A DNA stretch of 64,000 nt. Origin: Beroe forskalii (taxonomy: Eukaryota > Ctenophora > Nuda > Beroida > Beroidae). A program made the translations under genes and the position numbers. Below the pieces are notes generated by a model. The model did not search any database, was not told the DNA's origin, and was given only the letters and a program-made list of their open reading frames with translations. The stretch lies in assembly GCA_011033025.1 (NCBI GenBank), contig WFMF01000359.1, positions 1 through 64,000 of the forward strand, given 5' to 3'. The stretch's first letter is position 1, and each line of letters starts with the position of its first letter. Below are positions 47,691-61,633 of this stretch, one piece after another.

Positions 47691-48045
47691 CATAAAATTA
47701 AAATTAGATAACCTCCCACTCTCTGTACTATTTATTGTCTTTTCATACGTCGTAACGTAATTTGTCCTTTTGAAGACACATTTTGGGGCGCCCACGTGCA
47801 GTAGGCGCGCGCGTTGCTATGGTTGCAAATTTGAAATTGCGCGCGCGTTCATTTCGGTTTAATGCTGTTTTGAGTACGTTGCTCCGTAACTTTTGATATA
47901 ATTGGATTTTTGATGCGGTAAAAAGTATTCAATGAATTTGAATTGCATCGGTCGAAATTTGCGAACGAGGTGCTGCCTAGCAGCCCCGAGTGAACTACGA
48001 TGTATTTGGTAATTTGGCATTTGCAGCCCAACGGGATTCGTGTCG
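47691..48045 (+). mobile_element. Helitron-like element, copy B2 (decayed 3' end)
   Basis: Begins six bases after the end of B1 with the same ATAAAATTAAAATTAGATA start and has the same order of motifs. Its terminal hairpin is degraded (GCAGCCCAACGGGATTC at about 48023-48039). Confidence 0.65.
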
Positions 48046-48199
48046 CAGGATTATACAGAATTAAACATAAGTTGTCCACAAGGGCACTAACACCCCTGTC
48101 TGGACAATAGTACAATCTCAATCGTTCTGATCAAATTCATATGTGAAGTAAATATAAAATCATTTATCGAAATCCGAAAATCCAAAAAGTGTAAACTGG

Positions 48200-48482
48200 A
48201 AGTGGATCAAAACGATATGAGGTCCCAACTTATCAGCTTAATCTGTCGCATGTGTATGGAAGTGGGACTCTGTGTCGTTATCGCCATTGATTAGAATGCA
48301 ATTATGGGCAACGTGTCGTTGTGTGCTTTGGGATTCGTGTCGGAGTGCACGTGCAGATTGAATCTGATTCGAAAATTTTTCGATGCAGTAAGAATTGATG
48401 GTTGAAATCTGCGAACGAGTTGCTGCGAAACAGTTCCGAGTGAGCTATGGATTAGATTTAGCAGGCCCAATGGGCCTGCTAG
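48200..48482 (+). mobile_element. Helitron-like element, copy B3
   Basis: Shares GCACGTGCAG, GCGAACGAGTTGCTGC, CCGAGTGA and the terminal hairpin GCAGGCCCAATGGGCCTGC with CTAG at 48479-48482 followed by T. Its 5' part is diverged and the start is approximate. Confidence 0.6.
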
Positions 48483-51400
48483 TAATCGAACATTATGAGG
48501 TCATATGACCTTGAGATCAAATTAAAAACAGCAAATCCAAAGGCCTGCAGTGGCTCATTACAGAGAACTTAGAAATATGATGCTCAACAGCTAGCTGAAA
48601 ATGAAAATTGAGACGCGTCGTTAGGACTTAGGTCATATTCCCGTCAATTCAACCAATAGGAATCCAGAAAGACTCTGACTTGAGCTCAAATTTTAACCCT
48701 TGAATTAGTAATAATCTAATAATATCATAATTTTGGAATTGAGTTGTAATTCTGCGGAAGGTCGGCCTTTGTGAGCCATTGTCTTCTCCGAGGGTGGTGG
48801 TTAGTCACCGCACCACTCCAGAATATGCGCATTGACGTCACCACTCAAACACACACCTTGCTTCAATGTTTCTGTATATTGAGTCGCTCTGGTGAGGGCA
48901 CCTATTGCACAAGTAAACGGTGTCATGTTCTTGTGCTACGACTCAGATTGACTGCGATAAGAAGTTCAACTTCATTTCAAGTTACTGTGCGTGAACCGGA
49001 ACGCAATACGCCTACAGCATAGAAATTATTTTTAAGCTTTCTTCCTCTTTCACAACCAGGCACATTTTCTATAAGAGAGGATTCAATGGAAATTTAGCGG
49101 TATAACGAACGTACCATATCTATTATCTATGATCTAACGTAACATATAACAGCCCATGATGAAAAACTAAACGATTTTGCCGTGGTACCATTTTCAAAAT
49201 CACACGGAAGAAATGTGCCACATAAAAGCATAAAATATTAAAGGTATTGACATTGAAGATGTAGGCATCAATACATATTCTAAATTATCATGTGTTTCTG
49301 TCTGCTTTCATTCAATGAAATGAAGCGGAGGTTGGAGCCTGGAGGAGCCTGGTATGATTGGAGAAACGTAGCAATTCTATGTGCATCTAAATTTGGAATA
49401 AATGCGTGAATATTGAATATGCCTGAATTGTCTGATGCCATCTTACATGAAGCTCCTCTATGGAATATTACACTGGTAATATTTAGTTGAGTGGAACTGG
49501 ATAGATTTGTCAGGTGTCGCCTGACCCTCTTCGAAGTCAGAAAAAGGATAGATTCCTTCATCTGAGTCTCCCTTATCATTTGCATGTTTATTAAAGTTCC
49601 TCACTTTTCACATGCATATTATGCATGTTTATGCAGACTTGTATTCTGCTCACCATCTAATATAACAATAGGTCATCATTTTGATGCATATTTCATGTCT
49701 CAAAGTCTTTAATTATGAATCATACCCTAGCATAACACCTCATACCCATATAAAGTCCGGTCAAAATGGTGATGAGTGGGAATTTTAAATTGAATTTGAA
49801 TGTGCACATGATCAAGTTAAAGCCATGTGTGTGTACACTTGGATGAGGATCGATAGATAAACACTGACATTATTAGATTTAATCAATCAAATTCGATGCA
49901 TGTGCACACAGTATAATTTTAAATTAAATGAATTTTATGGGCGATGACACGGCTTCAAGTAGTCCTGCCCACTCACTGCTCAGATGAGTTCATGAGTCCA
50001 TTATGCATGGGTACTTTGCAGCAGAACCGTCATCTAGCTCAGATATATCTTCTGGGAATGGGCACTGCAATAACTTAATACTATATTCTCTTGCTGATTG
50101 TCATTGTTTGCTGGTTGATATCTTCGCAACTACCTTTTGATGGTGTAAGAAAATTTGAGATCATCAATGAATACAGATTAGATAGGAAACCGAAAAGTAC
50201 GTATCTTTCCGGGGACCCCAAAGTAAATGATAATCTATGGAATTTTGTGACAAAGTACCCGTAATCAGTAATCACGCTGCAAAATGAGGCGATGAACTCG
50301 TCTGAGCAGATTTGGCAACTTGGATCCGCGCGCACCATCTGCCCTAAACACATGCTCGCGCGCGCGGCTTTGGCACCAACGAAAGCGATAACGATATCAT
50401 ACTTGCATCAACAAAATACGTTTTGCGATTCCAACGAAAATAAATGTCCCAAAATTGTCCCGAAGTTTCAGCGCGCATTCGACGTCACTGAAAAAAGTGA
50501 ATAGCTACATCCAGCAAAATAATTGTTCTATCACGAGACACGATCAGTTGTGAATGGCGGTCCTTTTCATATGCTTTTTCAAATATAATGAAGAACTTTG
50601 TCACTTATTATATGGGGCTGATTCTGTCTTAAGGCTGGCCAATGACCATGTTTTGTAACATGCCGCAGGTTGTCTTAGAATGTATCAAATGGATAAGCGG
50701 TGACCAAGGAACATGACGTGAGAAATATTTGAAAAATTAAGAAATGGTTGGTAAAATGAAATTGCTGATCTGTCACAGAACAGCGGCAGGTTCTGTCACA
50801 GAACTGCGGCATGTTATTTTGCTCTTTTGTAAAGTGGTTTTAAGGAAACATGTATTGGTGTATGATTATAAGAGCGGTTATTCCTAAACAAAATCTCACT
50901 ATTTACTTCACTTATCATGGTGATTTTCAGTCTAATATCTTAATATGCTCCATCGAAGTGGTTAGAGCAGTCATTTTACGGTTTGACACGAATCAAAGTT
51001 TCCTGGCAGCAGATTATTATAATTATGTAGATAATTTATAATCACACTGTCTGATTTTACTTCAATCGTCATACTTATGCATACATCCAATTAAAATACT
51101 TGTTGAATATAGCCGGACCAAACGGCACTGACAGTTAGAAAATACAGGAAACTCTGCCTCACTGTGATGGACAAATTAGAAACGATAAACCAACCCATAT
51201 CGAAACATGTCTTGCTACATTATGTTGATGAATAATTCCGATAGAATTTAAACGCATTGGGGTAAATATCAGTTGATACCACGCATTTCTTAGATAGAAT
51301 TTGATAATATGACCGCTCATAATATTATATCGTTTCTTATAAATGAGAATTATCTTAGACTGTTTAAACATAATTACCTCCCTGCTGCTTCCATCCAACC

Positions 51401-54400
51401 TACCAAGAAATAATAAAAAAGATCACACAGCTCGACCAGATTTCCGGTAATTATATAATCATTAAGCTAATGACACATATAATTAGGGGTCACGTACGAG
51501 AGATAGGTGAATGGTCGTCACCAGTTCGTCGCTCAAACCCCTGATAATGTCGTCACCAACCACCACATAGTAGCATTGGTGTAGGGCTGCCAGTATGCGG
51601 CCGGACGGTATTTAAACCTTAATAATAGGTTAACAAGACGAGGGGAAAATGGTCGGGATGTCTTCTGGTAAAATGCTTTCGAACTGGCACAGGCAGTTGG
51701 TAAAGTTAACATCAATGAAAGAAAGCACGAGGTTTCTGAGTCATGTTTGTTGAGGTTTCAGTTTCCAAGGTTTCAAAGTACTTTAATGAACAATAAAAGC
51801 CAGATGCACGACAAGAAAATTTGGGTGTTCGTTTTTAATATAAGGAGTAGGTCCCTATTTAAATATTTAAGTATTTACATGTAGGCATAATTGCTCAACC
51901 TATTGTGATGTAGTGGGTAATAGATGATCAGATCGACATATTATCCTGAGAATCTGAATAGAGGCTTCCTGTCTTTCTGTAGGACACTCAATTGTCCAAG
52001 ATAACGGAAAAAAAAAAAACAAAAACTACTTATATATTGAACCCAAATCTCGCATATAGATGAAACAATTGAACAAAAACCAGGAAGAAAGGAAGAAGTA
52101 GCATTGGGCGACATATCACGTTTTCCTCCCAAGGACAGACACTACTCTACCACAAATATAGTACATGACACGACATATTTTACAAGATGTATCCGAGTAT
52201 TCCAAACTGCGCTCTCGTAATACGTTAATGGTCCTCCCTAAATTGGACACTATAGGACTTATATTTTATACAATACATCCCATGCACTCCAATAGGCGAC
52301 TCAATTCGTCATCTACTTGGAGTTATAAGCTCTTATCATGACATCAGTGCGATCTGTCAACTAATTGCGTACAACCTGTATTAATTGTTCATTGTATGAT
52401 GCCGTGTAAAAGAGTTCTAGATAACCCTGCCACTTTGGCTTTTAAGGAGAAACTTTTGTCGTTGGTATGTCAAAGGACCATGTGATATAGCTATAAACTA
52501 TGGCGCAGCTTGAGTCTTGAGATACACATTAGAGCATATAAGACGAGAGTCGAGAAGCCGAGATTAATATGCTTAAAATTCATCGGAATGATGTCCTACT
52601 TTTGAATTGTAAGGTGAGCAGAATAAAATTAACACGGCATAGTTTGCATGTGAAAAGTGAGGGAACCTTATAATTGATAAGTCAGAAAATAGGAGAATTT
52701 GATATAAACTAAGTAGTAAGGAAGTGTTAATTGTAGTTTGCTCCAAATAAGACAACATACAGTTACTGAGTTTGATGCAACTTACAAATTTAAAATTATC
52801 TTAGGCCTCGTACATGAAAATAATACCAAGTCCATTATTTTCGGCTGTTTAATAGCTTGCCCATAATAAGATAATAGGACTGTTTAACATTAACAGTGCT
52901 CGAGTTGACTGCCAACTCGCGTCCTGATTGGTCAATGTCAAGGTGATTTTAGGATCCTATGGATAACCTGATAAGCTGCCGATGTTTGTCTCCATGAGCG
53001 TGCCAGCTTAGAGGTTGAGATCGGTTTTGAAATTTAATAGGCAGCTGTGAGTGCCGTCATTATCAAGGTTTAGAATACTGAATCAGAGACATTTATAGTC
53101 AAACAAACTACTTTTCGAGAATAACACGGGTTTATTTTGGGTATATGATATTGAATGGTACGTAATGTTCATGCTTTGCACGGTATTGACTTTTGCATAA
53201 ATTACTAGCCTTTCATCCATACGATTGATCTACAACACTCAAACTTCTCATATCTGATGCGTTTCATCTTCACTGGCACATTTTGTCGTATTACTTTCAA
53301 TTTGTAATATAATGGCTCGTGCACTAACACTATTGTCTACTAATTAAACCCATGAGCATATGAGAATACGCCATTGTTGGCACTGCAAAAGAATAAACTG
53401 CGTAAACTTACAAACTTTTGGATTTGCTACTACTCTGTTGAAGTACAGATGTAAAATTAAAATTGAAGGAAGTTCAAATTTCAATAAAAAGACAAAAACA
53501 TAATATTACGAGGAAAATAAGTCACTTTCAGACAAATCAAAACAACATTGGTAGTAAAACTCACACTTGAGGTTCTCAGACAATTTCATAATTTAATGGT
53601 TACTCTTTAGTTTCATCAACTTCTCCAGTCTCCAATTGCAGATAAGTACCATACCATTAGTAATGTGGTGCACAAAATTTCGAAAAAATCTCCATATTGA
53701 TATTTTCAGCCTACTAAATTTTCGTACACCATAATTATGTCATATATAAATGTCTCTCGGTTCTCGAAGGGTATTAGGTCGTTCCAAGGTCGTGATTTTG
53801 AAATGTAGCTCTTACCAGAAGCAAGCCAAGATGAGGGCAAGGGTTCCATACCTACTCTAGAGTACTACCAAACAATACACACAATAGATAGCATATATTC
53901 TACATTAGAGCTGCTTTTACCTTGCATAGATATTTAGATATTTTATTCCCTTTACAAACCCAGCGAGATAGAACCGTAGAACGTACATAAAACGTATTTT
54001 CCTGAAGTAAACGTGATATAAGTAATATATAATGAGTTCCGAGGTCATTCATCGCCCGTCATTATATACGGCAGCCGCGGAAAGAAAGGCTTACAGGGCG
54101 GAAACATTCATGGTTAGCGATGTATGCGAGTGTGCGTGGTTGAAACAATACGTGAGCAGAGATGAAACTATACGAGAAGAGATGAAACAGATAATATGAT
54201 GATTTTATGAGGATCGGAAAGTCACGATTTTATTTGGCACGAGCTGAAAATACGAAAGTTTATCGGGATTTGGGAAAATTATTTGAATCGGGCGAAAAGT
54301 TTGTCAGAGATTAGATTAGATATACTGGCATCATTGATCCTCACTAAAATTTGGGGGTGGGCGACATCTCATCTCACGACATCTCATCTCAGGACACTTC

Positions 54401-57400
54401 ATCTCCCTGTCTTGACCCTAACCATACGAAAGTCAATTCTCTCTCTCTGCTCAAATATTGCTCTGTTGTCAGCTGAAAACGGATTATGTGTTTATGTTTA
54501 TGCTGACACAAAGCCATTACCCAAACTATTTCTCATCATTAAATTCCGGCACACGCTCAGGAAAATAGCTGAACAAACCGTTTTATGTACAATTTCATTC
54601 GCCAAAAACAGTTTAATTACGATGAGTTTCAGTTGAGTGATAATGAGGCTAATTATGCCGTATACATCCAACTCTATGCAATACTAAATACTGCAATTCT
54701 ACTGCAATTCGAGCATGATTATTCCTGATGTAATGGAATTTCCATTACATGTACTTGGAGTTTGTCGCTTTGACATTACACAAAAATGAGTAGAGCGAGC
54801 ATTTCCCGTGATATTCAGATGAATTTCAAAAGTCAAAACAAGGGCAGTAATATCGCATATGATTGTGAGATAGAGTTATGATTGCATTCAGGAAATGTTT
54901 TGACGGATAAGAAAATAATAACTTTCAGATCATTACAAAATGATGATGATCATGAATGACGTTGGTAAGTAACGATAGATCATTAGCATTAGACCATGTT
55001 CCACTCAAATCATACCGGATTGAATGATATCACATATGTCCGACAGTAAAGGTTCCCGTTTCTCAATCAAGATTGCATAAAAAGCTGAAATAGAAAGCTT
55101 AATGTGAATAGGATTTTGAACTGTCACAGCCGTTATTCACTCAGTGGAAGGAACTTAAATATATCTTGCACCACAGGATAGCAGAAATGTGAAAGGTGCG
55201 AAATCTGGGGTTGTGTTGAGGAACGCACTTTGTATAATATACCAACACTTGAAACAATAGCTGCTCAGACTTATTGAGTTATTGGGTGTAAAAATGCAGT
55301 GGACCTGAAATTGATGCTAATTTTTCCTTCAAAGAACCAACCCTGGCTCTAACCGTAATCTCAAATCTTGCAGCATCCCTCGCCCTGCACTCAAACTTAT
55401 TGTTGATCATCCCCAGGAATCAGTGTAGTTTTATTGCCGTGAAGTTTCCGGAATAAAGAATTCATGTTCAGGGGTTTATATCTGCTTCTAACTTTCTAAG
55501 AAAGGCTAATCGAGTGTCTAGAATCTAAAGGTTCACTATATCTGTTACAATGGACAAATTTTCATACATTCCCAACGAAATGTGTCTCCTTTAAGAATTT
55601 CCTGTGAGATGGTAGTGTAGATTGAGACCAGTATTGCTCGTTAGGTTTAAAATAGGAGAATAAATGAAAAGCATACGGTTAGAAATGATCTCAATATCAC
55701 GCTTTACAGAGTTAATTTGTTTACGTGCAACTGCTTTGTTGAATGCAGACGATCAAGGAAGAGAAATAGACAGTAGACATTACGATCTGAAGTCACTAGT
55801 CGGATGGAAATGGGTATGTTTGTAGACATCATGACTTGGGTAAACCGGTGTCTATTGAGAATTATGCGTCTGTTACAAACCCTAATAAATATAGAGGAGG
55901 AACTCTATTCTCTAACTAAACGAATGCTGTGTGGTAGGTTGAGATTTGAGAATTCTAAAATATAAATATTATCATCAAAGGAGAGAGAGAGGATAATTCA
56001 AAAGGAAATAGGAATTCAGGGATATATTGTAAACACTAAAACTGGTATATAAAGTATAAACTGTTATATAAACTGCCGTTTACAATGTCACAAATATAAA
56101 GAGAAGTTCCAAAACGTGAGTTCCAATTCCGACTGGACAGACAGAAACACAACGACAGCGAATAAAAGCATTTCAATGACTCGCTGTAGCACGTGTTTGA
56201 AATTATACTGCCACGAACTTACGTGGCAGACATATAAAAAGATTGAAAAAAACCGTGGAACGGACATTTCAATTCAAAATATTTTACCTCATGACACTTT
56301 ACCACATGATAACTATTTATTTCAACCATAGGAAAAGGTTAGATTCAGGGGAGAGAGATGAAGTGCTGTGAGTGTGAGGTAAAATGTCTGAGTTCATAAG
56401 TCGAGCTCCCATAAAAACAACGTTTGAATCATGAACACGTTTTTCTCAGTTCACAAAATAATAGAATTTTAACTGTCACTGAGCTCTAGGGAAAATCTGG
56501 ACGGTTATAAAATAAGTGGTGCAGGCGAAACAGAGCCCCTATAATAATGAAGCATGGACCATGTTATATATTGGTATCCATGATTTGAATATTACATATA
56601 GAAGAAGAGCAAGCAACTCATAATTCTGCAGTATAAACATTATACTGCCATCATCCTCCAACAATTCCCCAGCCACACAATTATACCTGCCTCTCCTAGC
56701 ACGCAGGCGGCTCTCTGTCATCAATTCACCATTCTAAACCTTGATAATGACGTCATATTATCAAGCTAAGCAGCTTCAGCCGGACAATCAGTCGGACCTC
56801 TGCTCGAGAACTGCATTATTCCGCAAAGAACCCCGTCTTCTTCAGCTTCACGTCACATTAATAACATAATAATTAACTTGTGATTAACTCGTAATTTACT
56901 TGGAATTTACTGGCAATTTCCTCATAGTTTATTTGAAATTTCCCACAAATTATCCATAGCACAAGACCATGTTTAGCGACAAAATAAATACAGGTTTGGT
57001 AATAAGTCGGCACCCCCCATCTGCAGCCAAAACCATATATGTTGACAAAAAATCATTTGGCACAGTTTAAGTTTGATCTACTTATTGCGATTGAATTTGA
57101 GTGATGAAAATCAATCTCTGCTCTGAATGCGGAATATTTAATGAAGGAGTAATTTGGAACATACCCGGATCTGATTCAACCAGTATTTTGACTGGCCAAT
57201 ATAAACAGTTGTCCTGTTACCAACCAAGAAATGACAAGACAAAACATTCCTCTAAGTCACGTACTTACATTCCACCCAACAACATGTTAACTTCTAAACT
57301 GTACCGGAATAAAACGTGTAGCAGTGATATATAATAGGAGTGAGCAGCCGCGCCTCTAACAGTGGGTCATGTTGTTTAGTTGTTAGAAACCTCTCATTTA

Positions 57401-60124
57401 GATTAAACGAGAATATGTTTATTTTGGACACTGCTGATCCATTACATTGGATCATTCTTGGGAATAGAACACACAATTATTTGAAGTTTGAACTATAGTT
57501 CTAGCTATACAATCAATATAAAATAAACAGCTCACTCGCTCGTGTGAATATCTCAGGCCCAGTAAGGGCACTGTAATATCATGAAGTAAGAAGTAATTCC
57601 AATCTATTTACTATCACCAGTTAACTCCTATAATAATTGAGTAATTGTGGGATTTAGAATATGATCTGGGTCATTGCTTAGTGTAGTCTAGATCAACTAT
57701 CTTCTGATTTAGCCTATTGATTTCTAGACTCGTAGTATACGGGTAAACATGATTTAAACCTCATCCTCCGAGGGCTAACTGCTGATTTTACAACTGTTGA
57801 AAATAAAAAACACATTATCGAACACTGATGATAGCAACTCATCACGGACTAAAATTCTTAATAATACTTTCTAATGTACTAATGTAGACTACTCATGTAA
57901 ATACCAATAACATCTAAATATTCAACTGGAAATAAACATTAACAAATATTCAACTTGAATATTTAAATACTGTTATAAGTATTTTAGTGCAACGTATATC
58001 AACTGGGCTCAATCAAATTCCCCAGACAGTTTTAACATCTGAAAACACATGTCAACAGCAAAAATGTTAATCAGGGTCTGGAATATTGGCATAATTTAGT
58101 GAGAAAGCCTTAAAAATCGAATAAAATAGCATTTCGCATTGCTACCACGGCAAAATATTCTATTGATTCAGCGCTTCATCTCCCCAGAAAATTACAGAGG
58201 AGAATTAATACAGGATTAGCATTTATAATCGATCGATTTCAATCGAAACGTATAAAACTAACCACCGTGCAGCTACTATAGTTTACGCTTTTTCATCAAA
58301 TTAGCAAATTGAAGATCATAATTTCATGACCACTTCAAAGTGTTCTTTAGAAATAAGTCCCCTATTTTCAGAATCTTATCAGTGGGCAATTGATCTGACA
58401 CCTGTGGGCTGGGACAAAGTCTCAGCACTATGGTAGATGTACGATATTGTTCGTCATAACTTCTTTTGTTCGTGATCAGAAATCAGTATGGGCATGCTTC
58501 CAGCTAATTTACTTTCAAAAATATTATGTGATGTATAATTCTCCTTTAGAATGTGATGTATAATTCTGCTTTAGAAGCTTGGTGGAAGCTGTTTCCATGG
58601 AAGCAGACATCCAGTTTGAAGGCTGGTCAAATAATTCCGCGAATTTTTCGAAACATGCCGTTCTATGTTGCATGTGTTCGTGCCTCCTTAACTATATGTC
58701 TCCCGATAGACTAACACAGGAATCTATAGTAATATTATAGTCAGACATTTTGTTAAATATTCAACTTAGAAAACACTGCATTTAATGGTTTTGTCATCAA
58801 AACGGACTTGGCTAGAGAAAATGCAAGGCATGAGACAGATAATATTACTCCTTTCATCTAGTTTAGAACCTGTAAAGTCCAAACTTGCAGTAATTTTCCC
58901 ATAATGATTGCCAATCAGCGAATATCAAGAAAATATACTTTAAGTTTTCATTCAGGGTGGGATAGAAATATGCCTTAAATTTTACATAACCTGATATATC
59001 ATTTTATCAACACCTGCACACACACATATTCTTAACAGGTATTCAAATAAATTCCTTGGATAATTATTCAAAACGTTGAGAAGGTTAATTCGTCGTAAAG
59101 AAATGTAGCCAGCTCTGTATTATAGTAAAAGTAAAATATATGGCAAGGTGAAGTGTCGAAAGCCTGCAAAATACTCGGTGGGTGGGATTTACTCGGCACT
59201 CGTAGAGAACGGAATATCTCCGAACCTGCACGGGAAATGGACGGCAGGAAACGTCATCAATTCACCACTCTGAATTATTATAATGACGTCACTCTACACA
59301 GCCTGTTTATCGCTTGCGGTATCAGAATAGTGCGTAGTTTGACATTTTTACCGTCAAATAGTTGCTACAGTCGAACACAGTGTTACGCGTTTGAGCATTT
59401 TTCCATTGTGCTTCAAATCAGGAATTTGGCTGGGAACCTGCGTACGATGAAGCGGAAGGCATTTCATTTCCTCCTCCAAAAAATGTGAGTAAAGAAGAGC
59501 AGGTCAAACAAGTAATAACTTTAGTAAGATCAAAATATGAGGACTGAGAAGTGATAAGAATGCAAATGAGATGGTAATGAGGGCAACTTATATAAACCGG
59601 AAACGTTTTCTACTTTGTAATACTAATAGTAAATTCTAAAATCTTTCAAATGTGTTTGAATTGATAGGGAATTTATTCACATTTAAATGATATCATTAAA
59701 CGATAAGCGGAATTCGGCTGTGCGTCAGTCGTCAACGGAACTGCTTGAAAATATGCCTACTGAAATTATGACTGCAGTGTGAGAATGTACAGTCGCCGGA
59801 TGTATCCGGAGTCGTCAGCAAATTAACAGTAAAGATTAGCAACATATCCTAACATCTCACTTAATAAACTATACAGTAGATCAGTAGTGAGTACAATGCT
59901 AAAGAGTAAACTGTGGTCCTTTGGCTTCCAGAATAGGACGAATTTAGCTGTAAATTAGCTAAGTTTTGCAGTTGAGTAATGGTATTACACCGGGTAAAGT
60001 GAGTACTGAGTAGATATTCAGACTGTCACCAGTCTCGTTTCCAGCCAACATGGCAACATCTTCTTATCTTGCTTAGAAACGAAAGCAAAACAAAACCTAC
60101 GTGCATTTTACTCACCGTCACGCT
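48483..60124. other. Long AT-rich stretch, no gene recognised
   Basis: Nearly 12 kb without a supported exon. It contains hairpin-repeat copies at 53050-53088 (-), 56705-56756 and 59241-59302. A TCTCATCTCA-type simple repeat lies at about 54362-54400. Open frames in it (for example 54283-54636 and 59153-59488) overlap repeats or lack any motif. Short exons of genes outside my recognition may be present. Confidence 0.35.
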
Positions 60125-60250
60125 TTTCATATTTCATACCACGTGATTTCTAGGCTGTGCCACGTGATTTCTTGGGATTGTCATGTGATTTCTAGAGCTT
60201 GTCACGTGATTTCTTGGGATTTTCATGTGATTTCTAGAGCTTGTCACGCG
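60120..60250. repeat. Tandem CACGTGATTTCT repeat (E-box array)
   Basis: Six copies of a 20-22 bp unit (CACGTGATTTCT or CATGTGATTTCT followed by TGGGATTG or AGAGCTTG). The two spacer types alternate, so the unit is a dimer of about 42 bp. Each CACGTG is a perfect E-box core. It lies about 1.2 kb beyond the 3' end of the thioredoxin-like gene. Confidence 0.85.
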
Positions 60251-61429
60251 ATCCATGAACAGGATGTTATGGCACGTGACTCGTATTGTAAGTTGTTATC
60301 TGGGGATGATGTTCAAATTTATAAGAACTCGCTGTAAAGCAGTAGGTACCGCATATAAATTATAATAGGCACAAATAAAATATAAATTTACTTCATGTGT
60401 TAAGGAATTCAAACCACTTTTCAAAGCAAACCGACAGAAGACTTTTCTATATTGTATTTTATTCTATCTTTGTGTAATGTGTATTCTAGTTAATTGAATG
60501 AAAGCTGCAAGGCTCAACTCATGCTTTAACCATAAATTTAGCTTGAAAGAACGAGCGTTTAATTAATAGTTATCATAGCTCCATATATACTTCCATAGGT
60601 TTCATCAATAACTATTTTACTCTGGCCGTGCGACTTTGTAATCAATTATTTTTTCAGGAAAAAGCATATATTTGTAATGAAAAGGCATTAAAATTTGTTC
60701 AATATTTACACTTTAACAAGATCATTAGAGTCTTGCATCGAAGATAAATACAATTATTTGTTATTTCATTTATTCAGCTATTCACAAGTGCAATGAGTAA
60801 GAAAATGAATTCATTATACCTGAATAACCACGATTATTGCGCATGTTTAGTAAATGGATAACTTAATAGTGATTAAATCAAAATAAATTCATATTTTAAT
60901 TAAATTCATTTGCCATTCAAATAAGTATACAAATATTTTTTAATCTTAGTACGCTATTATCTAAAAAGGGCTTGAAAAAACTTTTCATTTCCATCCTGTT
61001 TATGTGCTTTGTTCTCAATTATTCTAACTTATTATTATCATCGAGTGTAATTAATAAGTAATTTATAACACATGGATCTTTTATAAAGCAATTACCAGCC
61101 ATAGTTGTTCGTGGTTATATGATTATGAACAACACTATATTTAATTGTTACCATAACTCATGTAAACAAAGAATGCAATTGGATAATCGAAGTAAAAGAA
61201 AGTCGCTGATCTCAAATCAATGAATGAAATCATGAACCAACCACATATATTTAAACTTCAAGAGCGATAAACAATAAACATGCCAATATATTGTTTTTTG
61301 TCTTTCTCAGATCAACTTTGAGAGTTTCATTAATATCTTGCATAATTGAACATTCAGATTTCGGCACTGTAGCACCTTTGAGGACATGACAAATGATAAG
61401 AGAACTTAGTCTCTACTCAACCAATCAAC

Positions 61430-61633
61430 TCAATAGGGAGCGGTTGAAACTGAGCAAGAATCTGTGGTGTGGTGGTTGTCAGCCACGAAGAAGTGACTAC
61501 CTGCATAGTTGTACTCATACCCCACCCTGCGGTATCTTTGTCTGTGGAGAAATTGTCGGCGATGCTGTCTTTGGTGGAATTCAATCTTCTTTCTTAGCTT
61601 CTCCAAACCTGGTGCAACAACTACGTCGATGAC
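61430..61633 (-). CDS. Thioredoxin-like last exon with basic tail
   Basis: 67 codons and stop TGA. The first about 18 residues complete the thioredoxin fold (VVVAPGLEKLRKKI). The remainder (HQRQHRRQFLHRQRYRR..., then an aromatic and His-rich part) is not part of the fold. The forward frame 61393-61632 is its antisense shadow. Confidence 0.75.
   Translation of the reverse strand, partial: VIDVVVAPGLEKLRKKIEFHQRQHRRQFLHRQRYRRVGYEYNYAGSHFFVADNHHTTDSCSVSTAPY

Noticed and set aside
59153-59488. 111-codon forward frame
   Set aside because: It crosses the GTCATCA hairpin repeat and no part resembles a protein family.
61393-61632. 79-codon forward frame
   Set aside because: It is antisense to the last thioredoxin-like exon, which has splice sites and fold support on the other strand.
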